Of a DNA stretch of 64,000 bases, positions 59,561 to 64,000 are shown one piece after another. The DNA is from Bigelowiella natans CCMP2755 (Eukaryota; Cercozoa; Chlorarachniophyceae): positions 10,001 to 74,000 of the forward strand of contig ADNK01002488.1 of the NCBI GenBank assembly GCA_000320545.1. The letters are read 5' to 3'. Position 1 is the first letter of the stretch, and each line of letters opens with the position of its first letter. The position numbers and the translations under genes were made by a program. The notes beneath the pieces are model-generated. The model had not been told where the DNA came from. It worked only from the letters and a program-made list of their open reading frames with translations, and did no database searches.

Positions 59561-60135
59561 CCATGTGTACATGTGCACATCATGCTGCACGACGAATGAA
59601 CAAAACGCTTCTCAAACACAGAAAAAAGAGCTCGCGCACGCACAGCACGACATGACACACATACAGACCAAATTGCAGCAATGACGCTTTCTCATGCATG
59701 CAACATGTGACAAAGGAAACAAACAGACACAATTTGAGCGCTGTAGGCGCTGCATTGCACAGCTACATCATTAGGATGACAATTGAAAATTTTTTAACAT
59801 TTCATTACATCCGTCTTATATTAATACATTGATGGGGAAAACTAGAAAACGATATCATGTCAACAGCTGTCCTTTTTTTCAATTTAAATGATGATGATCA
59901 AACGTACATGCGCCTCTATCTTTATCTTCAATTTTCAATTCCATTCAAAACTGACACAAATTTTTGCACTCCCTCTCTCTAAGGCCTTTGTCTTTTTGTA
60001 TGCCTACATACCGTTTTGATACTTGGCACCATTTGCAGAGGATGCACAATTTGGATTGGTACAGTGTGGATGCATGCAGCCTTTTGTAATTATTGAATGT
60101 AAGCATCTAACAATTTCTTCTTTTTCTTGCTGTTC
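59270..60135. other. Spacer with dispersed repeat and (CT)n
   Basis: No gene. Contains copy B of the dispersed repeat and a (CT)n run at 59515-59555. CATGCATG words flank it (59396-59412). Confidence 0.5.
59575..59825 (-). repeat. Dispersed repeat, copy B
   Basis: Reverse complement matches 26990-27270 over most of its length with scattered differences and small gaps; see copy A for shared words. Confidence 0.7.
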
Positions 60136-60639
60136 TCATTGGAATGTTCTAGTTCCATAGATATTGATCAATTCATCTCTATAGTTGTTGTTTGCCAAAG
60201 TATACCAGGATTTCATATTAGGATCCCATCGAGCATTAAGTCTTTTTGCGTCTTCTTTTTTGGGATAAGGAACATTAATGTAAATTCTCCCCACAGTTGA
60301 TGTCGAAAATCGAGCGAGTGAACTTGATGTGGATTGGCTAGATTCATATGATGATCGGGATCCTACAAACGATTGACACGTTTGTGGCATCTGAGAACGA
60401 ATTTCGCCCAAAGGAGCACTTTGGTTTAGATGTGAATGTGATGTGCATTGGCCAGAATGGGCATTAACGTGAAGTGGGTTCCTTTGATTGGTGTAAGGAA
60501 CATTATGCTGACTCCTGCTTTCATTGGGGGCAGAATCTTGGAACAAAACCCTAGGACTGGATTGAGAGCTCCGTATGGCACCAGAGTTATGAGATGGAGG
60601 CCTGCGATTGGCATGAGGAGTCTCGAATTGCCTTAGGGT
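60136..60639 (-). CDS. DUF5710-domain protein or terminal exon
   Basis: A 167-codon open exon whose 5' border at 60639 is a good acceptor (ttaacatttag) in phase 0, so at least one upstream exon should exist. The last ~55 residues match the DUF5710 pattern: RIYINVPYPKKEDAKRLNAR, then WDPNMKSWYTL. This small domain is found beside primases, helicases and other DNA/RNA-handling modules (family knowledge). The rest is Ser/Gln/Pro-rich and disordered. The neighbouring GRF zinc-finger gene on the same strand has a possible phase-0 donor at 62355 (GGG-GTTGATG after residues MKIYG), so this exon may be its true C-terminus with a ~1.7 kb intron. If not, it is the end of an independent gene whose first exon I could not find. 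Confidence 0.55.
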   Translation of the reverse strand, partial: TLRQFETPHANRRPPSHNSGAIRSSQSSPRVLFQDSAPNESRSQHNVPYTNQRNPLHVNAHSGQCTSHSHLNQSAPLGEIRSQMPQTCQSFVGSRSSYESSQSTSSSLARFSTSTVGRIYINVPYPKKEDAKRLNARWDPNMKSWYTLANNNYRDELINIYGTRTFQ

Positions 60640-61920
60640 CTAAATGTTAAGGGAGTATGATAGATGATTTAATTGACGATGAAACTCGGGCAAATTTACG
60701 ACATCCAGCAACATTGGTGTCCTGGCGTAAAGCCGTCAGAATGCTAAGGTCCACGTCGACACTTCGATGGAGATGTGTGTCATGATTGAGAAATTATTGA
60801 AACCGAAATAAGAGTGATCAAGCGAATAGGCGTGAGGGTAATCACGACAAAATATTGCAGGTTTGGACCAAATTATGGAAATGACATGAAAGGACATCAA
60901 GAAGAAACAACGAATTGACTAGCTTAGCGAGGACAGTGGTGACGATGACGATGAAGAAAAATTAATGGCAAATGCCGTGATGATGGTGAGGGATGCTACA
61001 AATGATAGGGAAAAAAATGAAACAGCTGTGCACACGATGACCGGGGGAAGTGCATGCATTTGAAATGCATAATGTAAACATTGATTTTGTGGTCATGCTT
61101 ACAGATAAAATGATATCGCTGTATCTTTCAAGCCTATGTTGGTCAATCCCGTCACACTCTAAAAGCTCCTTTTACCATCACAAAAACACTACCGTTAATG
61201 ATAAAAGTCACCATATTGCATTTCATAACCATTCAGATCGTCGGCATCGATGTTAGGCAACTACCACTGGATCATATTCACCATCACCACCTCCACCATC
61301 AATATTTACACTGCTGCCAACATCATCAATGTAATCATCCTTTGTTGCTCTTACCCTAGAATTAGTTGGCCATCTAAGTAGTTTGAATAAAAAATGCTCA
61401 AAATATTGATTTTTAGCAGGCTAAAGATCAGATCAGTGAGGTGACATTGCGGATGATTGGAGAGAATAACTACCAAAGAAGTGGAGCAACTTCAGCATGT
61501 ACAACATTTGTATGCATAATATATGTGTGAATGTATGTATAAATGCACGTGTGTGTGTGTGTGTGTGTGTATGCGTGTGACATTGACACGCAAATAATGT
61601 TACCTGTCGATTATAGGTTCAATCTCGAAGACCTGTGGATTTAATTGAGAAAACTTTCAGATGCTCATAATCTTCAATTATGTAGTAACCACAATTATTA
61701 TATACCATAACACTCTTCATCACCATTACAGCGATGGTCATGGCAGTGATAATAACAACTATATCTACGATTATAACGACCATAAGCATACAAAGAACGG
61801 TGAATTGATTAATATTGTCATCATTGTCACCTGATTTGCAGGTATCTCGTACAAACTTGCAAACATATCTCTTTTACATCTAGAAGTGATAGCAGGCATC
61901 AGATCTCATTGCACATATAA

Positions 61921-61958
<38 letters not shown>

Positions 61959-62255
61959 GACCTACTGGCACACACAAATCACACATAGGCACAAAGAGCA
62001 CGTGTATTTGCAAAATCTAATGAACATTTAGATGGATGCTTTAAAACCTTAGCCTCTCATAGGCCTTAGACCTGTTGACATCTGAAGAGTTTTACAGTAT
62101 CAAGGGATAGCATGATTTATACATCCAAACAACAGCCATCATCGTACTATCCATCATCATCTTCATCACCACCACCACTATCATCACGCCTCGTCATTAG
62201 CGTTAGTTATCCAGGTAGCAATCACAATCACTGTCATCCACACCGCCATCACTAG
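60640..62255. other. AT-rich non-coding stretch, intron or spacer
   Basis: No supported exon on either strand. Holds (TG)n at 61550-61570, (CA)n at 61922-61953 and scattered ATC/CAT trinucleotide runs. Either spacer or a long intron linking the GRF and DUF5710 exons. Confidence 0.45.
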
Positions 62256-64000
62256 TCAGTAGTCTTTGAAAACGGTATTCCCTTCACCATGACCAATGCT
62301 TTCACTGTCATCATCATCATCATCATTATTGTCATCATCATCGTTATCATCAACCCCATAAATTTTCATACCACAAACATTGCCTCTCCTTTGGGGCTGG
62401 GGGGCGGAGGCGATGGTACTCGGTCTCGTCTGCGGCACGGAAAAACCCTTAGGGTTCGGCGCGGGGGTCAAACCGCCCCCAAACTCCCCTGTCCGTGAAG
62501 ATATCGAGTGAGGAATCAGCCTGGAAGTGGTCCATCTGGCGTTCTCCTCGTAACAATATAAATCACACGATCCTTGTGACTTTACCTTCCAGCATCTATA
62601 CATCCTGTTCTTATTCTTCGTCAGGACTAGCATCGCCGGCTGAAACGGCGAACACAGGCACGAGTACGTTTTGGACTCATATTCGAGGATGGTAGTCGTG
62701 CTCTTAGTCTGATCTCTATTGCGATCAAATCGATCTGGTTGTTTATATTGTTGTCTATTCTTTCCCAGCATCGATTCCATTGCCTGCAACTCGTCTTCCT
62801 CGGGATCCCGTCTGTCAGTGGATATTAGCGGAGGCACGTGCTCGCGGAACAGTTTGGCGTTGTGAGCCAAGCAGAAGAACTTGCAGCTTTGCCTCGCACA
62901 TTTGTAATAGCTGTTCTCAGAGAACACAAGCAACGCTGGAGTACGATAGGAGCACAGGCAAGAAAACAGACTCGATTCAAGAGACGGTCTGGAACTGACT
63001 GAACCTAATTGCTGAAGGGGGGGTTCCTGTCGAAGAGGCCTTCTTCCTGCTCTTCCCGACGATGATGACATTCGAGGTCTTCCTGAAGGCAAGTTGCTAC
63101 GTTTTTCTTCATCAGAGGAAGGAAGTCGTACGCTAGAGGCTCTTGCGGGGGAGGCAGAAGATGACAGCCCATCACCTTCGTTGTACACATAATCTTCGGG
63201 GTTCAAAATTTTCCCTTCAGTTATTTTTTTGTTGATGCGTCTGTCAATTACATCTGCTGGTCTAGGGAGGCAGTTTTTCTTCCATGGCGTATTTCCACAT
63301 GTGTAATGATAGAGTTTCTTGTCTTTGAAAAAAATCCTCTGTGCTTTCATGCCGCAACTGCATTTGATACCACCGAAATTTGCCTTGTGCTTGTGTGAAT
63401 TCTGGTTGTTGTATAAGGGGGACTGCCATTTGCTGCAATCTTCTGTCTGACAGCAAAAATATAGTTGGCCTTCTTTTTGTTTCCTCAGCGCACAGGGTTT
63501 TCCACAGTCACAAAGCGGATGGTATGCAGGCCAATCCTTTAAGGTGGACTGTGCGTAGCGTTCAACGTCTATAACTGGCAAACCATGGAGTGTATGCATC
63601 ATCTGGCAGAATTTCAGGCCTTTTTCAGTAACTCTGAAAAGTCGGCAGGCAGTTTTACTCCCCCTTTTTTCTTCAACGAGTTTGTGCTTGAGGAGAGTAT
63701 CAATTCCTTTATAGCAGCCAAAATCATCACTGTAAACCGCACGACATCCTGTCCGGTAAGCATTAGACCCCATAAAATCACCACAGTATTTGTCCCCTTT
63801 TATCTGATTAAGTGTTATGCATAAGTTCACTGTAACGTAAAATATTGTGGTCACACAAAATGTTATATGGCTCTTACTATGATCTCATGCTTGCGTTCCC
63901 ACTCAATTCCTCTCTCCTTGAATTCTTCGACCATCGATGTCAGGATTCTATATGTACCCTTTCGAGTCCCGTTTTGCCGTCCGATGCTAAAGAGATACCT
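62256..64000 (-). CDS. Winged-helix protein with four GRF-type zinc fingers (partial at 5' end)
   Basis: The gene runs off the right edge. Exon 63878-64000 encodes RYLFSIGRQNGTRKGTYRIL and KERGIEWERKHEII; it joins in phase 0 to the exon ending at 63803. That exon continues without interruption to a stop at 62256, about 516 codons. A helix-turn-helix/winged-helix-like segment (YKGIDTLLKHKLVEEKRGSK, then LFRVTEKGLKFC) is followed by four cysteine-rich units with GRF-type spacing: CDCGKPCALRKQ...CCQTEDCSKW, CSCGMKAQRIFFKDKK...CGNTPWKKNC, CLCSYRTPALLVFSEN...CARQSCKFFC and CLCSPFQPAMLVLTKN...CWKVKSQGSC. GRF fingers bind single-stranded nucleic acid in topoisomerase III, APE2, NEIL3 and ZGRF1 (family knowledge), so a DNA-repair or RNA role is likely. 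The end (DDDDDDSESIGHGEG) is acidic; alternative splicing to the DUF5710 exon at 60639 is possible. Confidence 0.75.

Overview
The window is nuclear DNA from an intron-rich eukaryote. Every gene I could reconstruct uses GT-AG introns, TAA, TAG and TGA all end reading frames, and protein-coding exons are short (about 40-200 nt) except in PRP8. Conserved genes (eIF2alpha, PRP8, an ING/PHD protein, a PRMT, a ubiquitin-like/RING protein) are clearly eukaryotic. I cannot name the organism from sequence alone; a protist or alga is my guess from the gene mix (Golgi-type glycosyltransferases, AlkB-like oxygenase, coiled-coil protein) and from heavy simple-sequence content. No rRNA, tRNA, CRISPR or bacterial-type operon was seen.

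Layout, left to right: eIF2alpha (+, 187-1691); a 15-exon gene on the minus strand that joins a galectin domain to a GT10 fucosyltransferase (2657-7995); a palindrome-rich spacer; an AlkB-like 2OG-Fe(II) oxygenase (-, 9883-11959); a two-WW-domain protein with an acylation-type N-terminus (+, 12712-13423); a second palindrome-rich spacer; an unrecognised nine-exon gene with only phase-0 introns (-, 14995-16785); an RRM protein (+, 17486-18079); a PRMT7/9-like arginine methyltransferase (+, 18302-22454); a cysteine-rich type I membrane protein (-, 23087-24927); an unknown protein with an internal repeat (+, 25307-26366); a UBL-RING-UBL protein (-, 28035-28856); an ING chromatin reader (-, 30156-31333) head-to-head with PRP8 (+, 32106-39392); a GT34-like glycosyltransferase (+, 40434-41772); a very intron-rich region on the minus strand, 43248-57587, that looks like one giant (or two adjacent) beta-propeller/alpha-solenoid genes; a coiled-coil protein (+, 58067-59269); a DUF5710-type exon (-, 60136-60639) and a four-fold GRF zinc-finger protein (-, 62256 to beyond the right edge).

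Two kinds of non-coding DNA stand out. Introns of the galectin-fucosyltransferase, PRMT and giant genes are loaded with microsatellites, while PRP8, ING, AlkB-like and RRM genes have short clean introns or none. Spacers between genes carry islands made of short palindromes (CTAG, CATG, TGCA, GCTAGC) and at least two, probably three, copies of a diverged dispersed repeat.

The most novel item is the galectin-GT10 fusion, where all 15 exons join in phase to a 613-residue protein. The UBL-RING-UBL protein and the tandem cysteine-module membrane protein are next. Genes do not form operons; the ING/PRP8 pair may share a bidirectional promoter.
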